The notes under the pieces: model-generated
Database searches by the model: none
What the model saw: only the letters and a program-made list of their open reading frames with translations
What the model was told of the DNA's origin: nothing
Translations under genes and position numbers: made by a program
Part shown: one piece after another, positions 18,282 through 26,764 of the stretch
Layout: the number at the start of each line of letters is the position of its first letter
Numbering within the stretch: position 1 is the first letter of the stretch
Assembly: GCA_964436305.1 (NCBI GenBank)
Contig: CAYTCI010000011.1
Span: 1-64,000 of the forward strand
DNA: 64,000 bases
Source of the DNA: JAKPUX01 sp964436305
Lineage (GTDB): Bacteria > Zhuqueibacterota > Zhuqueibacteria > Residuimicrobiales > Residuimicrobiaceae
Reading direction: 5' to 3'

Positions 18282-20504
18282 GTGAGATCAGCAAATGAAC
18301 GGGATATCAGCGCCGAGGTGCTGGCGCTGCTGGCGCGTGCTCCGAAGAGGCGATTCAAGGCAGTCGAACTGAGCCGGGAGTTGAATCTCGCGCGGGAGGG
18401 CTATCTCGAGCTGCGCAAGACGCTGCGCCGGCTGGTGCAGGAGGGCGCCCTGGTCAAGGTGCAGAAGAACCGGTTCGCCCTGGCCGGTCATTCCCCGGTG
18501 GTCACGGGACTCTTGCGGGTCAACTCGCAGGGGTTCGGATTTGTGACCCGCGATGACGGCGGTGAGGATGTTTTCATCGGGGCGAAGCAGATGGCCTCCG
18601 CCCTGCACCGCGACCGGGTGAGTGTCCGTCTCTTCGCGACCCGTCAGGGCGAGCGCCCCGAGGGGGAGGTGACCGGGATCCTCGACCGGGGCCGCGACCG
18701 CATCGTCGGCACCTTCCGTTGGGGACGCAAGTATGCCTATGCGGTCCCCGATGACATCAAGATCCAGACCGATGTAATTCTGCCCGATCCCGAGGAATCC
18801 GGGGCGGAGGAGGGTCAGAAGGTGGTGGTGGTCATCGATCGCTGGCCTTCGCCCCACCAGAATCCGGAGGGCCACATCACCCATGTGCTGGGCCATCCCG
18901 GCGATCCCGGCGTCGATATCCTCTCGATCGTGCATGGCTTCAGCCTCGATCCCGAATTCCCCGAAGAGGTGGAAGGCGAGGCGCGGGCGCTGGGTCGGGG
19001 GGTCCCGCCGGAGGAGTACCGGCGGCGGCTCGACTGCCGCGACTGGCTGATCTTCACCATCGATCCTGTCGACGCCCGGGATTTTGATGATGCCGTCTCT
19101 TTGCGCACGCTCGAAAACGGCCACCTCGAGCTGGGTGTCCATATCGCCGATGTCAGCCACTACGTCGCGCCCGCCGGGGCGATCGACCGGGAAGCGGAGG
19201 AGCGCGGGACCTCGGTCTATCTGGTGGACCGGGTGATTCCGATGCTGCCGGAACATCTCTCCAACAACCTCTGCAGCCTCGTGCAGGGTGAAGAAAAGCT
19301 CTGTTACTCGGTACTGATGGAACTCACCCCGTCGGGCTCCCTCGTCGGCCATTCCTTGCACGAAAGTATCATCCGCAGCAGCCGACGGCTCACCTATGAG
19401 GAGGCCCAGGCGCTGATCAATGCCGCGGGGGAGGATCCGATATCACGGCAGCTGGTCCGGATGGGGGAACTGGCCGAGGCGCTGATCCGCCGCCGCGATC
19501 AGCGCGGCAGCATTGATTTCGAAAGCCAGGAGGTGCAGGTCGTGCTGGATGAGCGCGGCCATCCGACAGAACTCCGCCGCCGCGAGCGTCTCGCCAGTCA
19601 CCGCCTGATCGAGGAGTTCATGCTGCTGGCCAACGAGACTGTGGCGCGCCATGTCGGTGTCGAGATGGCGGCGGAGGGGATCGAGGCGCCGCCCTTTGTC
19701 TATCGCATCCATGAAAAGCCGGACCGCGATGATGTCGCGGATCTGTTAAAACTGCTCGCCAATTTCGGTATCGTCCAGACCGCCCCCAAGCGCATCACCC
19801 CCCACTATTTTCAGAAACTCGGCAGCGTCATCCGCCGGCATCCGGCCGCCGTGGTGCTGCAGGACGCGATGCTGCGCACGATGATGAAGGCCCGCTACAG
19901 CACGGAAAATCTCGGCCACTTCGGGCTGGCCTACAGCCATTATACCCACTTCACCTCCCCGATCCGGCGCTATCCGGATCTGCTGGTGCATCGTCTGCTC
20001 AAGGCCTATACCAGCGGCGCGAGCGCCGGTGAGATCGCACCGCTGACCGAGCGGCTCGATGAACAATGCAGGGAGGCGAGCGAGAACGAGGTGCGGGCCG
20101 CGGAGGCTGAGCGGGCTTCGATCAAACTCAAGCAAATCGAGTATATGGAGGGCCATCTCGGCGAAGAGCATGCGGGTTTTATCAGCCGGATTGTGCCTTT
20201 CGGTCTCTTTGTCACCCTGCCCGAGCTGCTCATCGATGGCCTGGTCCATATTTCCGATCTCGGCGATGATTACTACCTGCGGGAACCCTCGGGATACCGT
20301 CTGGTGGGACAGCATACCGGCAGGGCGTATGCCCTCGGCGACAAGGTGCGTGTCCGGATCTCGCGCGTCGACCGGAATGAAAGGTTGGTCGACTTTGTTC
20401 TAGTTGCCAGAGAAACCGAAAAGGGCGGCGGGGGAATCCGGGGGAAAAAGGGGCCGCACCGGATCCAGCCACTCAAAAAACAACGGAAAACGCGCAAGAA
20501 ATAG
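18282..20504 (+). CDS. rnr: ribonuclease R
   Basis: 3'-5' exoribonuclease of the RNB family that degrades structured RNA. 740 residues from the chosen start: winged-helix-like N-terminus, two cold-shock OB folds (GFGFVTRDDGGEDVFI near residue 86), RNB catalytic domain with DPVDARDFDDAV near residue 262 supplying the metal-binding aspartates, S1 domain (GFISRIVPFGLFV near residue 632) and a Lys/Arg-rich tail typical of RNase R. GTG 18282 has AAGAGAGGA seven bases upstream; the ATG at 18198 would start inside the upstream terminator hairpin. No clear promoter was found between the two. Confidence 0.93.
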   Translation: MRSANERDISAEVLALLARAPKRRFKAVELSRELNLAREGYLELRKTLRRLVQEGALVKVQKNRFALAGHSPVVTGLLRVNSQGFGFVTRDDGGEDVFIGAKQMASALHRDRVSVRLFATRQGERPEGEVTGILDRGRDRIVGTFRWGRKYAYAVPDDIKIQTDVILPDPEESGAEEGQKVVVVIDRWPSPHQNPEGHITHVLGHPGDPGVDILSIVHGFSLDPEFPEEVEGEARALGRGVPPEEYRRRLDCRDWLIFTIDPVDARDFDDAVSLRTLENGHLELGVHIADVSHYVAPAGAIDREAEERGTSVYLVDRVIPMLPEHLSNNLCSLVQGEEKLCYSVLMELTPSGSLVGHSLHESIIRSSRRLTYEEAQALINAAGEDPISRQLVRMGELAEALIRRRDQRGSIDFESQEVQVVLDERGHPTELRRRERLASHRLIEEFMLLANETVARHVGVEMAAEGIEAPPFVYRIHEKPDRDDVADLLKLLANFGIVQTAPKRITPHYFQKLGSVIRRHPAAVVLQDAMLRTMMKARYSTENLGHFGLAYSHYTHFTSPIRRYPDLLVHRLLKAYTSGASAGEIAPLTERLDEQCREASENEVRAAEAERASIKLKQIEYMEGHLGEEHAGFISRIVPFGLFVTLPELLIDGLVHISDLGDDYYLREPSGYRLVGQHTGRAYALGDKVRVRISRVDRNERLVDFVLVARETEKGGGGIRGKKGPHRIQPLKKQRKTRKK

Positions 20505-20522
20505 CATGCCAATCGAGGTACT

Positions 20523-21236
20523 ATGGCCAATGTTCTGGAACTGGAAGGCGTGCGGGAAATCGCCCGTGGCACCATCGAACTGAGCTTCAAGCGTCCCGGA
20601 GATCTGGTACACCTCCCGGGTCAAAACATGAACCTGAAGGTGCCGGAGCTGCATTATCCCGATCCACGAGGGCCGCGGCGGACTTTTACCATCGCCTCGG
20701 CGCCGCACGAGCCCCGGCTGCTCTTCGCCACCCGTGTGAGCGAGAGCGGGTACAAGCGGACCCTGCTGGAGCTGGAACCGGGAGCGCTCTTTGAGTATCT
20801 CGGGCCGCGGGGTGAGTTCCTCTTCGATGCGGCGGTGCCAGCGGCCGCCTATCTGGCCGGCGGCATCGGCATCACGCCTTTCCGCAGCATGCTTCTCCAC
20901 GCCGCACATATCGGGATGCGCCGGCCCACCACCCTGTTTTACAGCAATGCTGTGGTGGAAGCCAGCGCCTATCACGATCTTTTCACCGATCTGGCCGAGC
21001 GCGAGGAGCAGTTCACCTATCGGCCCACCATGACCAACCTGGCGCCGGATGATCCATGGCCGGGAGAACGGGGCTTCCTCAGCGCGGAGCGGCTGGCCGA
21101 GGTACTGCCCCAATTCGCCGAGACGGTCTTTTTCCTCTGCGGGCCGCCACCCTTCATTGAGGCTCTCAGCGGGCAGTTGACCGCCCAGGCGCCCGCTGCC
21201 GGGCAAGTCCGTACCGAATCGCTCTTTGGCTATTAA
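20523..21236 (+). CDS. FAD/NAD(P)-binding ferredoxin-reductase-type oxidoreductase
   Basis: 237-residue flavin reductase without an iron-sulfur domain. N-terminal FAD barrel with the RRTFTIASAPHE motif (residues 49-60), then the NAD-binding half with GGIGITPFRSM near residue 118 and the C-terminal FFLCGPPPFIEAL near residue 202. Ends two residues after an LFGY. Separate from rnr by 18 bases, so possibly cotranscribed. The electron acceptor is not evident from the neighbourhood. Confidence 0.85.
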   Translation: MANVLELEGVREIARGTIELSFKRPGDLVHLPGQNMNLKVPELHYPDPRGPRRTFTIASAPHEPRLLFATRVSESGYKRTLLELEPGALFEYLGPRGEFLFDAAVPAAAYLAGGIGITPFRSMLLHAAHIGMRRPTTLFYSNAVVEASAYHDLFTDLAEREEQFTYRPTMTNLAPDDPWPGERGFLSAERLAEVLPQFAETVFFLCGPPPFIEALSGQLTAQAPAAGQVRTESLFGY

Positions 21237-21320
21237 GCGACGACGGCGCCGCCATTCCTCCTGCTGACCGCTTTTCAGCCTCCTTAAAAGTCTTTACCAT
21301 TTCCATTTTGGGAGGTCTCC

Positions 21321-22697
21321 ATGAGGCGTCTACTCTATTTTATCGCCCTGTTTGTTTTTTTTATCGTCCTCAGTGCCGCCTTGCGTTCGCCCCGGCAACT
21401 CGGCTATCTCAGCGATGAAGTGCTGGTGCGCTTCAAGCCGGCGGTAAGCACCCAGGCGGCCTCTACACTGGCGGCGACGGTGCAGGCGCGCGTGGTCGCG
21501 GTGGTGCCGGCGCTGCGCATGCAGCGGCTGCGCCTGACCGGCACGATCAGCGTCGAGGAGGCTCTCCGCCGCCTGCGCGCCCTCGATCAGGTCGAGCTGG
21601 CCGAACCCAACTACCGGGTGCGCGCCCTCGGCATTCCTAACGATCTCTCCTTCAGCAAACAGTGGGGTCTGAACAATTCCGGGCAGAACGGCGGGTTGGC
21701 CGATGCCGACATCGATGCGCCCGAAGCCTGGGACACCATCACCGGGTCGGCGACGGTCCTCGTCGGCATCGTCGACAGCGGCATCGACTACCGCCACACC
21801 GACCTGCGCGCCAACCTCTACACCAATCCGGGCGAGGATCCCTGGAGCAATCCGGATGATCCCACCACCGGCAACAAGATCGATGATGACGGCAACGGCC
21901 TGGTCGATGACTGGAAAGGGTACGATTTCTATACCGACACCAACAATCCCTACGATGAAAATGGCCATGGCACCCATGTGGCCGGGATCATCGGCGCCAC
22001 CGGCAACAACAATCTCGGTGTCGCCGGCGTTTGCTGGCAGGTCCGGCTGCTGCCGCTCCGGTTTCTCGATGCTTCCGGGAACGGCAATGTCGGCGATGCC
22101 ATCGAAGCGATCGACTATGGCGTGCGCATGGGAGTGCGGGTTTTCAACAACAGCTGGGGGGGCGCGGACAAGTCGACTTTTCTTGAGGATGCCGTCCGGC
22201 GCGCCCATGACGCCAACGCGCTGTTTGTCGCGGCTGCGGGCAACGACGGCGTCAACACCGACACCGCCCCCGAATACCCCGCCTGTCTGGAGGTCGCCAA
22301 TGTCGTCTCGGTAGCGGCGAGTGATGCCGGCGATCAGCGGGCACTCTGGGGCGATGATAACAACGACAACACCAATGACTGCGGCTTCGCCTGTTCCAAC
22401 GCGGTGGCGGCCGTTCCGGGCTCCAATTATGGCCCCACCTCCGTCGATCTGGCCGCGCCCGGCAAGGATATCTATTCCACGGTCCCCGGGGGGTATGCCC
22501 TCTTTTCAGGGACCTCGATGGCGGCACCATATGTGTCGGGTGCAGCCGCTTTGCTGCTCGCCCGCAACGTCTCCCTGACCGACCTTCAACTCAAGCAGCG
22601 TCTGCTGAGCAGTGTCGATCCCCTCGCCGCCTTCAGCGGCCTGACCGTGACGGCCGGCCGGCTGAATCTGCAAAAGGCCCTGGCGGGCCTGCCATAA
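21321..22697 (+). CDS. secreted subtilisin-like serine protease (S8)
   Basis: 458 residues. N-terminal hydrophobic signal (residues 4-20), a prodomain of the fervidolysin/I9 type (DEVLVRFKPAVS near residue 32 to PNYRVRA near residue 102), then the S8 catalytic domain with Asp152 (GIVDSGID), His216 (GHGTHVAG), oxyanion Asn308 and Ser399 (SGTSMAAP). The protein ends about 45 residues after the Ser, with no C-terminal Ig-like sorting domain, unlike the exported proteins at 50229 and 55662. An acidic Asn/Asp-rich insertion with a cysteine pair (Cys354, Cys358) precedes the last strand. GGGAGG precedes the ATG. Confidence 0.93.
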   Translation: MRRLLYFIALFVFFIVLSAALRSPRQLGYLSDEVLVRFKPAVSTQAASTLAATVQARVVAVVPALRMQRLRLTGTISVEEALRRLRALDQVELAEPNYRVRALGIPNDLSFSKQWGLNNSGQNGGLADADIDAPEAWDTITGSATVLVGIVDSGIDYRHTDLRANLYTNPGEDPWSNPDDPTTGNKIDDDGNGLVDDWKGYDFYTDTNNPYDENGHGTHVAGIIGATGNNNLGVAGVCWQVRLLPLRFLDASGNGNVGDAIEAIDYGVRMGVRVFNNSWGGADKSTFLEDAVRRAHDANALFVAAAGNDGVNTDTAPEYPACLEVANVVSVAASDAGDQRALWGDDNNDNTNDCGFACSNAVAAVPGSNYGPTSVDLAAPGKDIYSTVPGGYALFSGTSMAAPYVSGAAALLLARNVSLTDLQLKQRLLSSVDPLAAFSGLTVTAGRLNLQKALAGLP

Positions 22698-22700
22698 GGA

Positions 22701-22718
22701 CTTTACACAAACTTAACT
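22701..22718 (+). promoter_or_regulatory. candidate Pho box before the pho/pst operon
   Basis: Two 7-base units, CTTTACA (22701-22707) and CTTAACT (22712-22718), repeat with an 11-base period and a 4-base A-rich gap, the layout of PhoB/PhoP operators. It lies about 100 bases before phoU. No phoB/phoR genes are in the window, and the distance to the proposed -10 is longer than in E. coli. Confidence 0.45.
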
Positions 22719-22746
22719 TGTAATTCTGCTAACAGAGGGCTAATTT
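22718..22746 (+). promoter_or_regulatory. candidate promoter of phoU-pstSCAB1B2
   Basis: TTGTAA at 22718-22723, a 17-base spacer and TAATTT at 22741-22746. The -35 abuts the proposed Pho box, as expected for an activator-dependent promoter. Confidence 0.4.
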
Positions 22747-22818
22747 AGAGGCCACAATACGGACTGCCGGCGCCGGCGGGTGACGGCGGTGTCACGCCCA
22801 TCAGCAAAGGATCGCATC

Positions 22819-23955
22819 GTGACCCTGTACAACGAATCGCACTACGAAAGATCCCTGCAGCACGACATCGAACTGCTGCAGCACAAGACCCTGGAGATGG
22901 CGACGCTGGCGGAAGGTGGTCTGCGCAATGCCATCACCGCCCTGCAGACCAGGGACCGGCAGCTGGCCTATACGGTGATCCTGCGCGACCGTTTCGTCGA
23001 CAGTTTTGAGACCGAACTGGATCGCCTGAGTCTCGAGTTCATTGTGCGGCAGCAGCCGGTCGCCAGTCATTTGCGTTTCGTCTTTGCCACGATCAAGATC
23101 ATCCGCGAGCTGGAGCGCATCGGCGATTATGCCGAGAGCATTGCCCGGCAGGTGCTGGCGGTCATGGATCTCGCACCGCTTCCTCCCCTGGATGATTTCA
23201 TCGCCTTGTCGGATGTTGCGATCGCAATGTTCCACGATGGCGTGCAGGCCTTTATCACCCGGGATGTCGAGCGAGCGCGCCAGCTGATGATCCAGGAGGA
23301 TATCGCCGATGAGATGCGCAACCGGATCAATGCGCGGCTGATCGAGGCGGAGGAGCGGGGCGAACTGGCCCTTGAAGCCCTGGCGCCGCTGATGACCGTC
23401 GCCCGCCGCCTTGAACGGACCACCGATCAGGCCAAGAATATCTGTGAAGAGATCATCTACATGTCCACCGGCGAATCGGTCAAGCACCGGCCCGCCGACA
23501 TTTTTCGCATCCTTTTCGTCGATGAAGCCAACGACACAGTCAGCCAGATGGCCGAAGCGATCGGCCGGGCGCAGACAGCCGAGCAGTTCGCTTTTTCCAG
23601 CGCCGGGTTGACCCCCGCCCGAGAGATCCAGCCCGCACTCCGGGCCTTTATGGCCGGCAAAGATTTCGCCATGGCGGGTTACCAGCCCAAGGATCTGATG
23701 CAATTTCTCGACACCCTGCCGGTTGACGTTATTGTCGCGCTGAAACCGGAGGTACGCAAACGAATACCGGCCACTGTCGCCAACTGCATGGTTTTTGAAT
23801 GGGCGATCCCCGCACTTGATCCCGCCAGCGAGTCCGAAGCGGCCTTTTCCGCTCGCTGCGAAGCCGTCTTCGCCCAGCTTGCGCATCAGATACAAGAACT
23901 GGTGCAGGCGATCATCGGCCACGATCAGAACACAGGCCTGCATGCGCGTGAATGA
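22819..23955 (+). CDS. phoU: PhoU with C-terminal degenerate LMW-tyrosine-phosphatase/ArsC-like domain
   Basis: 378 residues, against about 220-240 for ordinary PhoU. Residues 1-220 are a PhoU double three-helix repeat with both metal motifs, RELERIGDYAESIA near residue 97 and RRLERTTDQAKNI near residue 197. Residues about 228-378 align with low-molecular-weight phosphatases/arsenate reductases: RILFV, then SQMAEAIGRA, FSSAGL and a late LDPA loop. The catalytic CX5R loop is lost: the expected Cys is Asp235 and the Arg is Val241. GTG 22819 has AAAGGA eight bases upstream; an in-frame GTG at 22780 lacks a site. PhoU represses Pho signalling through PstB and PhoR; the tail may be a phosphate- or protein-binding module (inference). 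First gene of the pst operon. Confidence 0.88.
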   Translation: MTLYNESHYERSLQHDIELLQHKTLEMATLAEGGLRNAITALQTRDRQLAYTVILRDRFVDSFETELDRLSLEFIVRQQPVASHLRFVFATIKIIRELERIGDYAESIARQVLAVMDLAPLPPLDDFIALSDVAIAMFHDGVQAFITRDVERARQLMIQEDIADEMRNRINARLIEAEERGELALEALAPLMTVARRLERTTDQAKNICEEIIYMSTGESVKHRPADIFRILFVDEANDTVSQMAEAIGRAQTAEQFAFSSAGLTPAREIQPALRAFMAGKDFAMAGYQPKDLMQFLDTLPVDVIVALKPEVRKRIPATVANCMVFEWAIPALDPASESEAAFSARCEAVFAQLAHQIQELVQAIIGHDQNTGLHARE

Positions 23956-24970
23956 GCTCGAGCAAACAGGCGGGCAGCCGGCCTTGCCGCGCACATCACC
24001 CCGGTGTACCCGTCCGGTGGGATGGTGGCGTACCGCCTGCCGCAGAGGCTCCACCGGGCTGCTGCTGGCGCTGCTGCCGGCCCTGCTGCTGACCAGTTGT
24101 CTGCGCGGCCGCCCGCCCGGTGCTGCCGGCCAGGGTGCAAAGCACGTCATTCAGAACACCGGTTCCGATACCATGGTCAACCTCGCGCAGGCCTGGGCGG
24201 AAGCCTATGGCCTCATCGATCCCGAGGTCTCGGTGGAGGTTTCCGGCGGCGGCTCCGGGACCGGCATCGCTTCTCTTATCAACGGCACGACCGATATCGC
24301 CAACTGCAGCCGCAGGATGACCGCGACCGAGAAACAGGAGGCGATACAGAACACCGGCAAGGATCCGGTGGAAAATCTGGTCGGTTATGATGCTCTGGCC
24401 ATCTTTGTCAACCCGGCCAATCCCCTGCGAGAGATCAGCCTTGAGCAACTGGCGGAGATCTATGGCGAAAAAGGCCACTTCACCCGCTGGAGCGATCTCG
24501 GCGTGGTGATGCCCGATCACAAGCGTGACGAAATCATCATCGTCAGCCGCCAATCCAATTCCGGGACCTATGAGTATTTCCGTGAGGCCGTGCTCGGCAA
24601 AACCCGCGACTTCCGGCTCGGGACGATCGATATGCACGGATCCAAGGACGTCGTCGAGCTGGTCGCGAGAACCCCCGGGGCGATCGGCTACAGCGGCATG
24701 GGCTATGCGAATGCGAAGGTACGGATGCTGCACGTCAGCAAACAAAATGGCCAGGTAGCTTACAGTCCGGATGTCCAGAATACCCAGAAGGGGACCTATC
24801 CGATTGCGCGCCCGCTCTTCATGTATACTCTGGGAGAGCCGCAGGGGGAGGTCAAAACCTATCTCGACTGGATCCACTCTCCCGAAGGACAGGGCCTGGT
24901 GGTGCAATCCGGCTATGTTTCGCTGACCACCAGGACGGCCGCGGAAGCCGGGGGGTCGCACCAGCCATGA
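23942..24970 (+). CDS. pstS: phosphate-binding lipoprotein PstS
   Basis: Periplasmic phosphate receptor of the ABC importer. Type II signal with lipobox LTSC; Cys53 from this start, or Cys28 if translation begins at GTG 24017, which gives a more normal signal length. Then the PstS fold: NTGSDTMVNLAQAW near residue 66, a VSGGGSGTGIASLINGTTDI phosphate-contact region, SRRMTATE, SRQSNSGTYEYFRE near residue 198 and PGAIGYSGMGY near residue 238. Overlaps phoU by 14 bases and pstC by 4 (ATGA), so the set is translationally coupled. Neither start has a clear ribosome site. Confidence 0.92.
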   Translation: MRVNELEQTGGQPALPRTSPRCTRPVGWWRTACRRGSTGLLLALLPALLLTSCLRGRPPGAAGQGAKHVIQNTGSDTMVNLAQAWAEAYGLIDPEVSVEVSGGGSGTGIASLINGTTDIANCSRRMTATEKQEAIQNTGKDPVENLVGYDALAIFVNPANPLREISLEQLAEIYGEKGHFTRWSDLGVVMPDHKRDEIIIVSRQSNSGTYEYFREAVLGKTRDFRLGTIDMHGSKDVVELVARTPGAIGYSGMGYANAKVRMLHVSKQNGQVAYSPDVQNTQKGTYPIARPLFMYTLGEPQGEVKTYLDWIHSPEGQGLVVQSGYVSLTTRTAAEAGGSHQP

Positions 24971-25866
24971 TGCCACCACGCCGTACGTTTGAACCCCTGA
25001 AGGAATGGCTGATTGAACGCGTCATATGGCTCTGTGGCGTCAGTGCCGTTCTCTTTGTTTTTGGCATCTTCCTCTTTGTCTTTCGCGAAGGGGTCGAGTA
25101 TCTCTTTCGCGGCTTCAAGACCGGAGAATTTTTCACCAGTATCGAGTGGTATCCCACCTCGCGCACCCATGTGCGCTATGGCGCCCTGGCGCTGATCATC
25201 GGCACCTTCAGTGTCTCCTTGCTGGCGATGGTCATTGCGGTCCCTTTCGGCATGGGGGCGGCGATCTTTCTCTCCGAGTTTTGCCCGCCGCGCCTCAAGG
25301 AGACCCTCAAAATCGTCATCGAGCTGCTTGCGGCCATTCCTTCGGTGGTGTGGGGATTCATCGGGCTCACCATCATGAACTCCCTGTTGGTCCAACTTTT
25401 CAACGCGCCGCTGGGCCTGAATATGCTCAACGGGGCGATCATCCTGGCGCTGATGAGTGTGCCGATCATCGTTTCGATCGGCGAGGATGCGCTCAAGGCG
25501 GTGCCCGACTCGTATCGTGAGGCGTCGCTGGCTCTCGGCTGTACCCGCTGGCAGATGATCTTCCGGGTTTTACTGCCGGCAGCGCGCAATGGCTTGCTGG
25601 CGGCGGTGCTGCTGGGAGTCGGGCGCGCGGTCGGCGAGACCATGGCGGTCCTGATGGCCACAGGTCATTCGATCCGCATCCCCCACAGTGTCCTCGAACC
25701 GGTCCGGACCCTGACCGCAACCATCGCTGCGGAGCTCGGCGAAGCCCCGGTCCATTCCGATCACTATCAGGTGCTCTTCATCATTGGCATCCTGCTTTTC
25801 ACCATCACCTTCATCATCAATATCACCGCGGACCTGATCGTGCGCGGAATCCGCAAAGAGCAGTAA
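24967..25866 (+). CDS. pstC: phosphate ABC transporter permease PstC
   Basis: 299-residue inner-membrane permease with six predicted helices. Family signatures: GTFSVSLLAMVIAVPFGMGAAIF near residue 80 and the EAA-type loop DSYREASLALGCTRWQMIFRVLLPA near residue 180, where PstB docks. A large periplasmic loop after the first helix (VEYLFRGFKTGEFFTS) matches PstC. ATG overlaps the pstS stop by four bases; pstA follows 13 bases later. Confidence 0.95.
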   Translation: MMPPRRTFEPLKEWLIERVIWLCGVSAVLFVFGIFLFVFREGVEYLFRGFKTGEFFTSIEWYPTSRTHVRYGALALIIGTFSVSLLAMVIAVPFGMGAAIFLSEFCPPRLKETLKIVIELLAAIPSVVWGFIGLTIMNSLLVQLFNAPLGLNMLNGAIILALMSVPIIVSIGEDALKAVPDSYREASLALGCTRWQMIFRVLLPAARNGLLAAVLLGVGRAVGETMAVLMATGHSIRIPHSVLEPVRTLTATIAAELGEAPVHSDHYQVLFIIGILLFTITFIINITADLIVRGIRKEQ

Positions 25867-25879
25867 CCAAAAAAAAGCC

Positions 25880-26764
25880 ATGTTCGAAGCCACCGAGTAT
25901 ACCCGCAAGAAAGCCAGACAAGAGTCGGCGATCAAATATCTCCTGCTGACGATGACCCTGCTCATCGTCCTCCCCCTGGTCCTGATCATCCTCTATCTGC
26001 TTTACAAGGCAGCGCCGGTTCTCTCGCTTGATTTCCTCCTCGAGAATCCGATCCACGGCATGCGCGCTGGCGGCGTCTGGGCTCCGCTTCTGGGCACCAT
26101 CTATCTGGTCCTGCTTTCGCTGCTGATCGCTACGCCGGTGGGGGTCTTCGCTGCGGTCTATCTCAACGAGTATGCGGGCAACAACTGGATGACGCGGGTC
26201 ATCAATCTGGCGGTCGTCAATCTCGCCGGCGTCCCCAGCATCGTCCATGCCCTGTTCGGCCTCGGCGCTTTTGTCCTCTTCGCCGGCATCGGCCGATCGA
26301 TCCTGGCCGCCTCCCTGACCCTGGCGATCATGACGCTGCCGGTCATCATCGCCAGCACCAAGGAGGCGCTCGCGGCGGTCCCCTTCTCCTTTCGTGAGGC
26401 ATGCTGGAATGTCGGTGCGACGCGCTGGCAGACCATCCGCCATGTGGTCCTGCCCAACTCCATCACCGGCATTCTGACCGGCATTATTCTCCAGGTTTCC
26501 CGTGCTGCCGGCGAGACGGCGCCGGTGATGTTCACCGGGGCGGTCTTTTTCAAGGCGATCACCCCGGGCGATCCCTTCGCCTACGGCCTGCTCGACCAGT
26601 GCATGGCCCTCTCGATGCATCTCTTCACCGTCTCCACCCAGGTTCCGGATGTCCCCGAGCCGCTGACGTATGGCACGGCGGTGGTGCTGCTCGGTGTGGT
26701 GCTGCTCTTCAATGCCCTGGCGATCCTGATTCGCGTCAAACTGCGGAGCCGCAAGAAATGGTGA
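25880..26764 (+). CDS. pstA: phosphate ABC transporter permease PstA
   Basis: 294-residue partner permease with about six helices. Seen: APLLGTIYLVLLSLLIATPVGVFAAVYL near residue 70, LNEYAG, NLAGVPSIVHALFGLGAFVLF near residue 113 and the EAA loop SFREACWNVGATRWQTIRHVVLP near residue 171. The end overlaps the start of the first pstB gene. Pairs with PstC to form the phosphate channel. Confidence 0.95.
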   Translation: MFEATEYTRKKARQESAIKYLLLTMTLLIVLPLVLIILYLLYKAAPVLSLDFLLENPIHGMRAGGVWAPLLGTIYLVLLSLLIATPVGVFAAVYLNEYAGNNWMTRVINLAVVNLAGVPSIVHALFGLGAFVLFAGIGRSILAASLTLAIMTLPVIIASTKEALAAVPFSFREACWNVGATRWQTIRHVVLPNSITGILTGIILQVSRAAGETAPVMFTGAVFFKAITPGDPFAYGLLDQCMALSMHLFTVSTQVPDVPEPLTYGTAVVLLGVVLLFNALAILIRVKLRSRKKW

